Source: Ruminococcus sp. | GTDB lineage: Bacteria > Bacillota > Clostridia > Oscillospirales > Ruminococcaceae | Length of the DNA: 52,901 nt | Assembly: GCA_017961625.1 (NCBI GenBank) | Contig: JAGCWY010000029.1 | Span: 1-52,901, forward strand | Direction of reading: 5' to 3' | In this document: positions 1-7,855 of the stretch, piece after piece | Layout of the letters: each line of letters begins with the position of its first letter | How positions within the stretch are numbered: the stretch's first letter is position 1 | Translations under genes and position numbers: made by a program | The notes under the pieces: model-generated | The model's database searches: none | The model's input: only the letters and a program-made list of their open reading frames with translations | What the model was told of the DNA's origin: nothing

Positions 1-1240
1 ACTGATAGTAGGCGCTGAAGTTATCAAAGCCTGAAAGAGGAGCTGCATTCTGAACTCTGGGGTCGTGAGCATCAAAGGTAATAATGTTCTCAACACCCAT
101 TGAATAAAGTTCCTCAAGAGCATAAGCACAGTCGAGGGATTCGCGGCCGTTTGATGAAGCATCGAGCTTATAATCACTTTGGGATATCTCAGGATAAACG
201 AGCTGTGTTATCTGATAGTCGTTGACAGGGGTATGCTTTTGAAAGAAGCTTTTTGAACCTTTTAGGAAGTATTCATCCTTTACTTCCAAGCCGCCTGCAC
301 CGTCAAGATCATCCCATGTGACGTCTATTGCGTACCAGATTCCATCCTCCATCTGGACGTAATTCCACATGTGTCCAGCATTATCTTCCTTGATAAGATT
401 GCCGAAAACACATATACAGGGTATATCAAGCCTATCACATATCAGTTTAAATGCTTCGGAATATCCTTCGCAAACGACTCCAGGCTCTACGAGAGCGCCA
501 AGAGCTGAACTGCTGAACTTTGCCGAAAGGTCATAGTATGTGAATTTTGATATGTAATCATGTATATTTTTTAGAATTTCATACCGGTTATTACCCGAAA
601 CAGGTACTTTTTCAAGTGCCTCGTCAAGAAGAACACCGTACTGTATGGCTTCTGCCTTGGAAGAAAAGCCTTCGAGCCACTGAGGGATTATATTCAGGGA
701 GCGTATTTTTACAGTATAGCCTCCTGAAAAAAAGCCAGGAGTCACAGTCGTATCCTCGCCAACCGAAACACTCATACCTGATGGTTCTATCCAGTAAAGC
801 TCAGGACGATCAAAAAGTGCGGAATCGATACCTGGTTTACAGTTTTCAAAGAGCGCTGTCTGATATATCTCCTGATCTTCTTCACTGAATTTAGAAGAAT
901 TTGGTAGAGCTGAAAGTTTAATAGATATAGGTTCTGCGAGTTTGATAGTGATAGTAGCATCTGTCGGTTCATCAAGCTTCATAAAAGCGTTATAAACATT
1001 GAGATTGTTTCCGGTGAGAAAGTCTCCGTAATTGTAGAAGCCATCCTTGAAGTTTGACATTATTTTTGGCTGATTTGAAAAGGAAAGCTCATAATTTACA
1101 AGGTCGCTGAGCATGATTTCTCCAAATCCAGTCTCAAGGACTTCAGTCTCGGTGTCTGAAGCAAATACTGTAGTTGAACCGGCGAACATTAAAACAACTG
1201 ATGTCAGTACTGAGATTGTTGATGAGATCATTTTTTTCAT
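1..1240 (-). CDS. Secreted transglutaminase-like protein, partial, fused in frame to a PRPP synthetase fragment
   Basis: Reads from ATG at 1240 (ribosome binding site AGGAGGGATC) to the window edge, 413 codons without a stop. Residues 1-28 form a signal peptide (MKKMISS, hydrophobic core, FAGSTTVFAS). The middle is a transglutaminase-like (papain-fold) domain with a visible triad: Cys257 in GVVCEGYSEAF, His290 in AGHMWNYV and Asp306 in AIDVTWDD. Such domains in ruminococci are extracellular, probably peptidase or cross-linking enzymes; the substrate is unknown. From about residue 365 the sequence changes to GRESLDCA, then ENIITFDAHDPRVQNA, then GFDNF. This is the conserved core of clostridial ribose-phosphate pyrophosphokinase, a cytoplasmic enzyme. 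A secreted enzyme joined to PRPP synthetase makes no obvious sense, so a contig-end assembly chimera is likely. The transglutaminase call is firm; the fusion is not. Confidence 0.8.
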   Translation of the reverse strand, partial: MKKMISSTISVLTSVVLMFAGSTTVFASDTETEVLETGFGEIMLSDLVNYELSFSNQPKIMSNFKDGFYNYGDFLTGNNLNVYNAFMKLDEPTDATITIKLAEPISIKLSALPNSSKFSEEDQEIYQTALFENCKPGIDSALFDRPELYWIEPSGMSVSVGEDTTVTPGFFSGGYTVKIRSLNIIPQWLEGFSSKAEAIQYGVLLDEALEKVPVSGNNRYEILKNIHDYISKFTYYDLSAKFSSSALGALVEPGVVCEGYSEAFKLICDRLDIPCICVFGNLIKEDNAGHMWNYVQMEDGIWYAIDVTWDDLDGAGGLEVKDEYFLKGSKSFFQKHTPVNDYQITQLVYPEISQSDYKLDASSNGRESLDCAYALEELYSMGVENIITFDAHDPRVQNAAPLSGFDNFSAYYQ

Positions 1241-1301
1241 GAAGATCCCTCCTGTTGAAGCGTTAAAGCCAATCCCCTGATAGTGTTTCTTTTATATAAT
1301 C

Positions 1302-1330
1302 ATTATACACAAAATACCCTAAAATGTCAA
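1302..1330 (-). promoter_or_regulatory. Sigma-A type promoter for the transglutaminase-like gene
   Basis: On the minus strand TTGACA (1330-1325), a 17-base spacer and TATAAT (1307-1302), a perfect consensus. Transcription would start near 1295, giving a leader of about 55 bases before the ATG at 1240. Confidence 0.85.
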
Positions 1331-1400
1331 CCTTTTTCACGGCAAATTCATGTAAAATTAACAAGCAAAATTTAGTGCAGATTGCTATTCCAAAAGGGAA

Positions 1401-1435
1401 TATCGCTATATATAGGCGATAGTGCTTAAAGCACT
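1401..1435. repeat. Two adjacent inverted repeats in the divergent intergenic region
   Basis: TATCGC/GCGATA (1401-1406 and 1416-1421, 9-base loop) abuts AGTGC/GCACT (1421-1425 and 1431-1435, 5-base loop). Neither is followed by a T-run on the side needed for a terminator. They lie between the two divergent promoters, so operator sites are possible. No function can be assigned. The rest of 1241-1592 holds the two promoters and a leader hairpin. Confidence 0.4.
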
Positions 1436-1478
1436 AAAAAAAGAGGTTTTCCTGCTTTATAATTTGTTATATTGTCAC

Positions 1479-1507
1479 TTGAAAATGTTTATATGCTGTG
1501 ATATACT
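1479..1507 (+). promoter_or_regulatory. Promoter for the class I aminotransferase gene
   Basis: TTGAAA (1479-1484), 17-base spacer, TATACT (1502-1507). The expected start is near 1514, leaving a leader of about 80 bases. Confidence 0.7.
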
Positions 1508-1523
1508 TTTATATGGAGATTTT

Positions 1524-1561
1524 GTGCTGTTTGATGACTTTAATGCCCTCTGATACAGCAC
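1524..1561 (+). promoter_or_regulatory. Leader hairpin upstream of the aminotransferase gene
   Basis: GTGCTGT (1524-1530) pairs with ACAGCAC (1555-1561), a perfect 7-bp stem closing a 24-base loop inside the 5' untranslated region. No T-run follows. It could protect or regulate the mRNA; it matches no riboswitch class I know. Confidence 0.4.
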
Positions 1562-1592
1562 TTATTAATGTTTGAAAGGTGAGATACTGATA

Positions 1593-2867
1593 ATGAATTT
1601 ATCTCAGATGACAAAAGAACAACTCTGCGCATTCAAGAGTGAAAATGAAAAGCTCTACAATGATTTTAAGGGAAAAGGGCTTTGCCTCAATATGTCAAGA
1701 GGAAACCCGTGCAAGGAGCAGCTTGAGCTCAGTGTAGATATGCTAAGAGTATTTGATGATGGAGCATTTATGAGCGAATGCGGTACAGACGTTCGTAATT
1801 ACGGTGTTCCTGACGGTATTCCTGAAGCAAAGAAGCTCTTCTCGGATATGATAGGCGTTGGTACTGATGAGATAATCATTTTTGGCAATTCAAGCCTTAA
1901 CGCAATGTTCTGGACTGTACAGTGCGCTTATAATAAGGGCGTTCTTGGCGAAAAGCCTTGGTCACAGTACGGAAAGGTTAAATTTCTCTGCCCTGTTCCA
2001 GGATATGATAGACATTTTAAAGTGACAGATTTCTTCGGCATTGAAATGATAAACATCCCTATGACTCCTGATGGTCCCGATATGGATATGATAGAGGAGC
2101 TTGTAAAGGATGACGATTCCATTAAGGGAATATGGTGTGTGCCTCAGTATTCAAATCCTGATGGTATATGCTACAGTGACGAGACAGTAAAGCGTTTTGC
2201 TGCTCTGAGACCTGCAGCGAAGGATTTCCGTATTTTCTGGGACAATGCATACTGTATTCATCACCTTACAGATAATCCGGAATATATTCTTAATATACTT
2301 GATGAAGCAAAAAAAGTCGGCAATGAGGATATAGTATATGTATTCGGCTCTACGTCGAAGATCACATTCCCTGGAGCCGGAGTAGCCGTAATGGGTGGCA
2401 GCAAGAAGAATATTGATGAGCTCAAGAAATTCCTCGGCATAAGCATAATCAGCTATGATAAGATGAATCAGCTCCGCCATGTAAAGTTCTTTGGTACTTT
2501 TGAAAATATGCTTAACCACATGAAGAAGCATAAGGAGATAATCGCTCCGAAATTCAAGCTCGTATGTGACAAGCTTCATAAAGAGCTGTCTCCTCTTGAA
2601 ATAGGAAGCTGGACTGACCCGAAGGGCGGTTACTTCATATCGTTTAATGCTCCTGCCGGCTGTGCAAAGAGGATTGTGCAGCTTTGCAGTGAAGCAGGGG
2701 TAACTCTTACAGGTGCCGGCGCTACTTTCCCTTATGGAAAGGATCCTGAGGACAAGAATATAAGGATAGCTCCTACATATCCTCCTATTGAGGATCTTGA
2801 AAAGGCAATGGAACTATTTGTGATATGCGTTAAATTGGCCGCTGCTGAAAAGTTGCTTGCTGAATAA
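1593..2867 (+). CDS. Class I PLP-dependent aminotransferase (AspAT-like, PF12897 type)
   Basis: A 424-residue cytoplasmic PLP enzyme. The start is ATG at 1593, preceded at nine bases by AGGTGAG; an upstream in-frame TTG at 1572 lacks a site. The sequence has the features of the short AspAT-like family once annotated as MocR-type aminotransferase: MSRGNPC near the N-terminus, a YGVPDGIPEAK segment binding the cofactor phosphate region, and FGSTSKITFPGAG with the Schiff-base lysine at about residue 256. Family members transfer amino groups between aspartate or related amino acids and 2-oxo acids; the substrate here cannot be read from sequence. It is monocistronic, with its own promoter and a terminator shared with the convergent LCP gene. 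Confidence 0.85.
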   Translation: MNLSQMTKEQLCAFKSENEKLYNDFKGKGLCLNMSRGNPCKEQLELSVDMLRVFDDGAFMSECGTDVRNYGVPDGIPEAKKLFSDMIGVGTDEIIIFGNSSLNAMFWTVQCAYNKGVLGEKPWSQYGKVKFLCPVPGYDRHFKVTDFFGIEMINIPMTPDGPDMDMIEELVKDDDSIKGIWCVPQYSNPDGICYSDETVKRFAALRPAAKDFRIFWDNAYCIHHLTDNPEYILNILDEAKKVGNEDIVYVFGSTSKITFPGAGVAVMGGSKKNIDELKKFLGISIISYDKMNQLRHVKFFGTFENMLNHMKKHKEIIAPKFKLVCDKLHKELSPLEIGSWTDPKGGYFISFNAPAGCAKRIVQLCSEAGVTLTGAGATFPYGKDPEDKNIRIAPTYPPIEDLEKAMELFVICVKLAAAEKLLAE

Positions 2868-2876
2868 CGAATAATT

Positions 2877-2911
2877 TAAAACCCTCCCGTCATATATCGG
2901 GAGGGTTTTTG
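2877..2911. terminator. Bidirectional intrinsic terminator
   Basis: Stem ACCCTCCCG/CGGGAGGGT (2881-2889, 2898-2906) with an 8-base loop, preceded by A's and followed by T's. It therefore ends both the aminotransferase transcript and the convergent LCP transcript. Confidence 0.9.
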
Positions 2912-4342
2912 TTAGCCTTTTGAAAAGACTACATTTTCTATAATCTGTTGATTCTGTGCATTGTCTATTTGCAGAACGCTTCCTACGTCAACGTCCGCTG
3001 GATAATAGGTTCCCTCGGCAGGTATCTGTAACTGCTTTGTTTTGTACCTCATAGCAAAAGGTGCTCTGAGCGAGAATAGATACATTTTAAGGTCGTCCAT
3101 ATTTGTAGTTATGTCAGGTATAACATCTGATGCAAGATTCTTGAATATAGAAGGTCTAAAGGTTTTTAGTCTTGCGATTATAAGTGATATAACTCTGCGC
3201 TGGCGTTCTGTACGTTCAAAATCGTTGTTTCCAACGTTTCGTATACGTGAGTAGGCGAGAGCTTGCTTGCCGTTTAGGTGGAGCTTTCCACCTCTGCTAA
3301 GAAGGTCTGCGTTTATGTCGTCACCCATAATGCTGTTAAGTTCGGATATAAGTATGATATTAATTTGTTCTGCTTCTGCATCTGATACTTCGATATCAAC
3401 TCCGCCCACTGCGTCAACAACGGACACAAAAGAAGCAAAGTCAACAGAAACATAATCGTCTATCCGGACATCAAAATTATTTTCAATCGTTTCCATAAGA
3501 AGCTCGGCACCGCCATAAGCATAAGCGGCATTGAGTTTGTCCCAGCCATTATTGGGGATCTCTACATAACAGTCTCTCATAAAAGATGTCATAATTATCT
3601 CTTTTGTCTTACTGTTGAGTGAAATCAGTATCATTGAGTCTGAGCGTCCATGATCGTTGGCATTTCTTCCGTCAGTACCAATTACAAGTATGCTTCTGAC
3701 GTGCCCTCTGCCTAAGGAATCTGCATAGTGGATGCGGTTTTTAGAAGGCACTTGATTTATCTTTCTGATAAGACAGACGGAAGTGCATGAGTAGATGCAG
3801 AAAACTAGAAGGAATAATAAGATTGCAATTTTGAATATCCGTCCTATTATTCTTCTGAAAAGGGATTTATGTTTACGTTTCTTTTTTGGTGCTTCCGCCT
3901 TTTCATGCTGAACAGACTGTTTTTTTTCCTTGTCTTTGGATCTTTGCTGTGAGGAAGGTGGAGGAACTGTTACCGGTGTTGAGGGTGGCGGATAGTATCC
4001 GCCGGAATAATCCTGAGGAGACTGCTGATTATAATCGTAATAATCTCTTTCATTGTAGTTCGGATGCTTTGGAGAAGGTGGAGGAGGCGTAGAGGAATGC
4101 GGAAACTGTGGAGGAGTTTGCGACTGAGGAAATGGAGGTGGATCTTCTGAAATATAAGATTGAGCAGGGGAATGTACTGTGGCCTGTTCCTGTTGCTGTG
4201 TTCTACGATTCACCCTTTTCAGAGGCGGTAGTTCTGTTCTGTGTGTCTCATTACTGTCTGAAGAACCGGAAATGAGCATAGTTTCTTCGTTGTCAGTATT
4301 AGGGATATCATTGCCGTCATTGCCATTATATCTATGTGGCAT
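2912..4342 (-). CDS. LytR-CpsA-Psr (LCP) family cell-wall glycopolymer ligase
   Basis: A 476-residue membrane protein. The start at 4342 follows AGGAG at six bases. Residues 1-165 are cytoplasmic, low-complexity and very Pro/Ser/Gln-rich (poly-proline runs at about 68-130), then basic. One membrane helix spans about 168-192, and the extracytoplasmic LCP domain runs from about 215 to the end. Motifs seen: LVIGTDGR, RSDSMILISL, MRDCYVEIP, KLNAAYAYGG, DAVGGVDIEV and LNGKQALAYSRIR with FERTERQRRV. LCP enzymes move undecaprenyl-linked glycopolymers such as teichoic acid or capsule onto peptidoglycan. The long proline-rich cytoplasmic tail is unusual and may bind partners. It lies downstream of the P-type ATPase-like gene, separated by a hairpin. 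Confidence 0.92.
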   Translation of the reverse strand: MPHRYNGNDGNDIPNTDNEETMLISGSSDSNETHRTELPPLKRVNRRTQQQEQATVHSPAQSYISEDPPPFPQSQTPPQFPHSSTPPPPSPKHPNYNERDYYDYNQQSPQDYSGGYYPPPSTPVTVPPPSSQQRSKDKEKKQSVQHEKAEAPKKKRKHKSLFRRIIGRIFKIAILLFLLVFCIYSCTSVCLIRKINQVPSKNRIHYADSLGRGHVRSILVIGTDGRNANDHGRSDSMILISLNSKTKEIIMTSFMRDCYVEIPNNGWDKLNAAYAYGGAELLMETIENNFDVRIDDYVSVDFASFVSVVDAVGGVDIEVSDAEAEQINIILISELNSIMGDDINADLLSRGGKLHLNGKQALAYSRIRNVGNNDFERTERQRRVISLIIARLKTFRPSIFKNLASDVIPDITTNMDDLKMYLFSLRAPFAMRYKTKQLQIPAEGTYYPADVDVGSVLQIDNAQNQQIIENVVFSKG

Positions 4343-4364
4343 AATTGACTCCTTTCTATGCTTT

Positions 4365-4396
4365 AAGAACCTGTACCATAAATGATACAGGTTCTT
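4365..4396. terminator. Strong hairpin between the ATPase-like and LCP genes, possible terminator or attenuator
   Basis: AAGAACCTGTA (4365-4375) pairs perfectly with TACAGGTTCTT (4386-4396) around a 10-base loop. On the minus strand, the gene direction, only a poor T-tail follows (TTCTTAAAG), so termination may be partial and LCP expression may depend on read-through. Confidence 0.5.
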
Positions 4397-4404
4397 TAAT
4401 TATG

Positions 4405-6930
4405 TCATGTTTTTTTGAGGCTTACTGCTAAATAAGTAAGTAATGTCCATGCGAGATTGTATACAGTCAGTGCAGTTGCTGACATGTACACATAATTTGA
4501 ACGAAATGCCTTTGACAGTATCAGTAACATACAAAGCACGAAACCAAGCAGTATTGAAGCTGTCTGAAGTATCAGTCCGATTATGGAGGAGATATGTACT
4601 ACCTTTGTGCCTATCAATAGCTCGGCAAGAGATGAGAATTTGCCGGTTGTAGCCATTGAAGCGCTCAGACGTACAGATTTTTTAGTTTCCTCATAGAAGT
4701 CTTCGTGATGTTTCTTGGGTATTATCCTTGCCATTTCCTCTGGTATACCGAAGAGCTTATTGAGCTTTTTAACCGTTATACAAGGATCTATACTTTTGAT
4801 GAACATACATATCTTGTTTTTGCAAAGCTTCTTTGCCCAGCGTTTAACGTACCTATCTGCAACAATGTCAACAACAAACATAGCTGCAAGATTTCCTGAA
4901 ATTGAGAGGTAAAGCGCTTCTTTACCTTCGTCAACTGATTCAGCTTCTTGCGCCTTTGTTGGGACACCTTCGATATTATGGCTTGTCATAAGTTCACGGT
5001 TACCGAAAAGAACACGCTTGTTGTTTATCCAGCCGCACATTCCCATACCTTCCTCGTATGAGTAGTTCTCGATAGAGTAAAGTGAACCGTTCCTTCCTGC
5101 AATGACGTCAGTGAAAAGCTGTGACATAACGCTGCCTGCTGTGGCGGTAAGACTTGCAGCCTCAAGAAAAGCTTCATCAATCTTAGTATTGGAGAATACC
5201 TTTATGCCGTCCAGTCTGACAGTGCCTTCTGGGAAGAGAGTATTTGCATCAATAAGTATTGAATTTGTGTCATAGAAATCGTCGACGCTCTGATAGCCGA
5301 GCATTATTCCTTTATTTTTAATAGCGCTTTTTGAAACGTTTTCAAGAGGAATATTTACAACGAAAGGCATGGCTATACATGATGTTGCACATATAATCAT
5401 ACTGAAGATTGAAAAACCGAAGGCTGCGGATTCAAGGCTTGCAATTGTACCTTTACAGAAAAGTGTAAGAAAAAGCGATACAACTATTGAAGCAATGAGA
5501 CACAGTGGGGTAGCTTTACGGCAGAAATCGTCCGTCATGTCCGATGAATAGGTATACCTGAGAAAATCAGTAAGGAAATCGGTTTTTCTCATTGAAGCCA
5601 TAATCGGGAAATCGCCAAGAGTTCCTCTGGTTATTCTTTCGGCACGGTCTTCATCAGTCACATATGTTACACCGTGACGGTCGAAGTTCTTAGATACAAA
5701 TCTGAAATTACGTGCTGCTCTTCTTATAATTAGAAGCTTTCCGAGAGAATTTATAAACAGTGCAAGTATACCCACAGGCATATATATGTGGATATTTTCA
5801 GAACTTACGAGCTGAGGACTTAAAAAAGCTGGTATAATCGCGATAAGGCATGATAGAGCAGTGACTGCTGTCATGGAATCGCTGTCTGCTTTCATAGTGA
5901 AAAGTTTCCGCACACCTTTTGTTATGACTGCCATAGATGACAGTATCGAAATAACTCCGAGAATAAGGTGTATACTGAGGTATGTCTTGATATGTGACAT
6001 ACTGAATGCATCTATTATAGGAAGATTGAACTGATTTGAAAGAGTGATGAAAAGACTGAGAAATGCAGTCATTGCAAGTATGACTACTCTGACCGAAATA
6101 GTGCTTTTCAATTCGTAAATATCACGTCCAACGTCTTCTACATCACCGTAGTAGTTGAAATCAACAATGCGCTTTGTACGCTTGTTTTTGGAGTGGACCG
6201 ACATGAATTCTTCGGCTTCCTGAGTTATATGGACATCGAGCTGACCAGCGTCAATAGGCGCTTTTTCGCTGAGGTTTATACTTGTGAGCTCAGCTCTAGG
6301 AGCCGGCTCAACCGGCTTTGCAGCTTCCACAGCAGCAGGAGAGGGAACAATATCGGTTATCTGTTTCTTTCCCTCTGGGCTTTCAGCCTCGTGTATTATC
6401 TGTATACGGCTACGCTTTTTCTTCTTGAATTCCGGAGGAGTATACATATACTCGCCGTCAGGAGTTTCTCGTGCATAAGTATAGTCGTTATCCTTGACAC
6501 GGTGTTTTTTCTTGTTCTTCTTGTTTTCCATCTCCTTTGCACGGGTGGACTCGCTCATACGTCTTATTTTAGGCGCTTCGTCGGGTGTCATCTGTACAGG
6601 AGTTATAGTACCGGATGGTATTGTCTTTCTCTGTGGATTTGAGCGTATCTCGCTCATAGCATCTGAGCTGACAACAGCTATTTTGTGTCTTGACAGGTCG
6701 GCAGGCTTTATTTCATCTGCCGGATTGTCTTTTCTAAGCGCATTGTCAAAAAGCGCTGACTTTTCGTGTGATATAGGAGGTCTGGACTTGGCTTTTTCAA
6801 CAATATCTGGAGCCTCTACTGTCGAATTGAGTATTTTCTGAGTATCGACTCTACCAGCTGCCCTTATGTTATCGCCGTCTGGAGAATATTCGTCCAGAAT
6901 ATCCTCAAGCGATGGTTTCTGATCCGACAT
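4405..6930 (-). CDS. Degenerate P1B-type ATPase homologue (predicted inactive pump) with long cytoplasmic N-tail
   Basis: An 841-residue protein; start ATG 6930 follows AAGGAG. Residues 1-275 are soluble, charged and low in complexity. The rest aligns by eye with heavy-metal P-type ATPases: four helices at about 278-402, including a segment like the usual MDVLVAL stretch (SDSMTAVTAL), then helices at about 475-530, cytoplasmic domains, and two C-terminal helices at about 780-837. The nucleotide domain keeps GNRELM (643-648) and the preceding Gly-Trp-Ile. The catalytic motifs are lost: the metal-site CPC is SCIAMP, DKTGT reads DANTL with Asp561 kept, the TGDN region reads KSIDP, and the hinge GDGxNDAP reads near M759 as MATTGKFSS. 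It is probably a non-pumping structural or regulatory protein. It lies 14 bases after rlmB, in the same transcript. Confidence 0.72.
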   Translation of the reverse strand: MSDQKPSLEDILDEYSPDGDNIRAAGRVDTQKILNSTVEAPDIVEKAKSRPPISHEKSALFDNALRKDNPADEIKPADLSRHKIAVVSSDAMSEIRSNPQRKTIPSGTITPVQMTPDEAPKIRRMSESTRAKEMENKKNKKKHRVKDNDYTYARETPDGEYMYTPPEFKKKKRSRIQIIHEAESPEGKKQITDIVPSPAAVEAAKPVEPAPRAELTSINLSEKAPIDAGQLDVHITQEAEEFMSVHSKNKRTKRIVDFNYYGDVEDVGRDIYELKSTISVRVVILAMTAFLSLFITLSNQFNLPIIDAFSMSHIKTYLSIHLILGVISILSSMAVITKGVRKLFTMKADSDSMTAVTALSCLIAIIPAFLSPQLVSSENIHIYMPVGILALFINSLGKLLIIRRAARNFRFVSKNFDRHGVTYVTDEDRAERITRGTLGDFPIMASMRKTDFLTDFLRYTYSSDMTDDFCRKATPLCLIASIVVSLFLTLFCKGTIASLESAAFGFSIFSMIICATSCIAMPFVVNIPLENVSKSAIKNKGIMLGYQSVDDFYDTNSILIDANTLFPEGTVRLDGIKVFSNTKIDEAFLEAASLTATAGSVMSQLFTDVIAGRNGSLYSIENYSYEEGMGMCGWINNKRVLFGNRELMTSHNIEGVPTKAQEAESVDEGKEALYLSISGNLAAMFVVDIVADRYVKRWAKKLCKNKICMFIKSIDPCITVKKLNKLFGIPEEMARIIPKKHHEDFYEETKKSVRLSASMATTGKFSSLAELLIGTKVVHISSIIGLILQTASILLGFVLCMLLILSKAFRSNYVYMSATALTVYNLAWTLLTYLAVSLKKT

Positions 6931-6944
6931 GACTATCTCCTTAA

Positions 6945-7763
6945 TTATTTTAATTTGTTACCGCGTTGACGGAGCACCTCATACATGAAGATGCCTGCCG
7001 CTACGGAAGCATTAAGTGAATTGATTTTACCGAGCATTGGAAGTTTTATCATAAAATCGCATTTCTTCTGGATAAGCTGACTAATACCGAACCCCTCTGA
7101 ACCTATAACCAATGCAACTCCATCTGTGAAGTCTGTATTGGTATAGTCAGTGCCCGAAGCGTCGGTGCCATATATCCATACGCCGTTTTCTTTGAGTGTA
7201 TCGATGCATGAAGCAAGGTTAGATACTCTTGCGACTGGAACATAGCTTGCAGCGCCTGCTGAGGTCTTAAAGACAGTTGAATTAAGTGAGGCGCTTCTTC
7301 TTTTAGGGATTATGACTCCGTCGGCACCTGATGTTTCAGCTGTACGAATAATAGCACCGAGATTATGTGGATCCTCAATCTCGTCGCATATAATTATAAA
7401 GGGTTTTGTTCCATTTCTACGGGAAACTTCGAGTATATCCTCTAATGAAGCATATTCGCCACAGGCTCCTTCAGCAACGACGCCTTGATGTGAAGCACCG
7501 CCGGAAAGGCGTGAAAGCTTTTTATCATCTGCGTCTTTAACAACGATACCCTTTTCCTTTGCAATACGGCGGATAAGACTGAGGCTTCCTCCGTTTCCGT
7601 CTATGTATATGGTATCGAGATTAGTTCCTGATTTAAGAGCCTCGATGACGGGATTGCGTCCGCAAATAAAATTATCGGACTTTTCTGTTATCTTTATATC
7701 TTTTTCCATATCAAATAACGGGCGCGGGATGCCCATGCTCCTTTTGTTCTGTATATTAAGCAT
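6945..7763 (-). CDS. rlmB: SpoU/TrmH-family 2'-O-ribose methyltransferase, RlmB-like
   Basis: A 272-residue cytoplasmic RNA methyltransferase. An N-terminal substrate-binding domain (CGRNPVIEALKSG at about 34-46) precedes the knotted SPOUT domain with motif 1 (DPHNLGAIIRTAE), motif 2 (LVIGSEGFG) and motif 3 (INSLNASVAAGI). RlmB methylates the ribose of G2251 in the 23S rRNA peptidyltransferase loop; other SpoU targets cannot be excluded. The start is uncertain: ATG at 7763 has only weak Shine-Dalgarno complementarity, and internal ATGs at residues 10 and 19 are possible. A consensus promoter lies about 30 bases upstream. It is followed after 14 bases by the degenerate P-type ATPase gene. Confidence 0.88.
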   Translation of the reverse strand: MLNIQNKRSMGIPRPLFDMEKDIKITEKSDNFICGRNPVIEALKSGTNLDTIYIDGNGGSLSLIRRIAKEKGIVVKDADDKKLSRLSGGASHQGVVAEGACGEYASLEDILEVSRRNGTKPFIIICDEIEDPHNLGAIIRTAETSGADGVIIPKRRSASLNSTVFKTSAGAASYVPVARVSNLASCIDTLKENGVWIYGTDASGTDYTNTDFTDGVALVIGSEGFGISQLIQKKCDFMIKLPMLGKINSLNASVAAGIFMYEVLRQRGNKLK

Positions 7764-7789
7764 ATTCTCGTTTGGGAAACGATATTTTC

Positions 7790-7818
7790 ATTATACCATT
7801 ATTAAAGTGAAATTACAA
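7790..7818 (-). promoter_or_regulatory. Promoter for rlmB and the P-type ATPase-like gene
   Basis: On the minus strand TTGTAA (7818-7813), 17-base spacer, TATAAT (7795-7790). The expected start near 7783 leaves a leader of about 20 bases. Confidence 0.75.
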
Positions 7819-7855
7819 GTATTTTTTAGATGTACTTTATTATATGTGGAAACAG

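Noticed and set aside
547..888. Plus-strand ORF of 113 codons
   Set aside because: It is antisense to the transglutaminase-like gene, lacks a ribosome binding site and has no protein-like motif.
1572..1592. Upstream TTG start for the aminotransferase
   Set aside because: It overlaps the Shine-Dalgarno sequence that serves the ATG at 1593, and family members begin near that Met.
2151..2579. Minus-strand ORF of 142 codons
   Set aside because: It lies wholly inside the aminotransferase gene in the opposite strand, with no site or recognisable domain.
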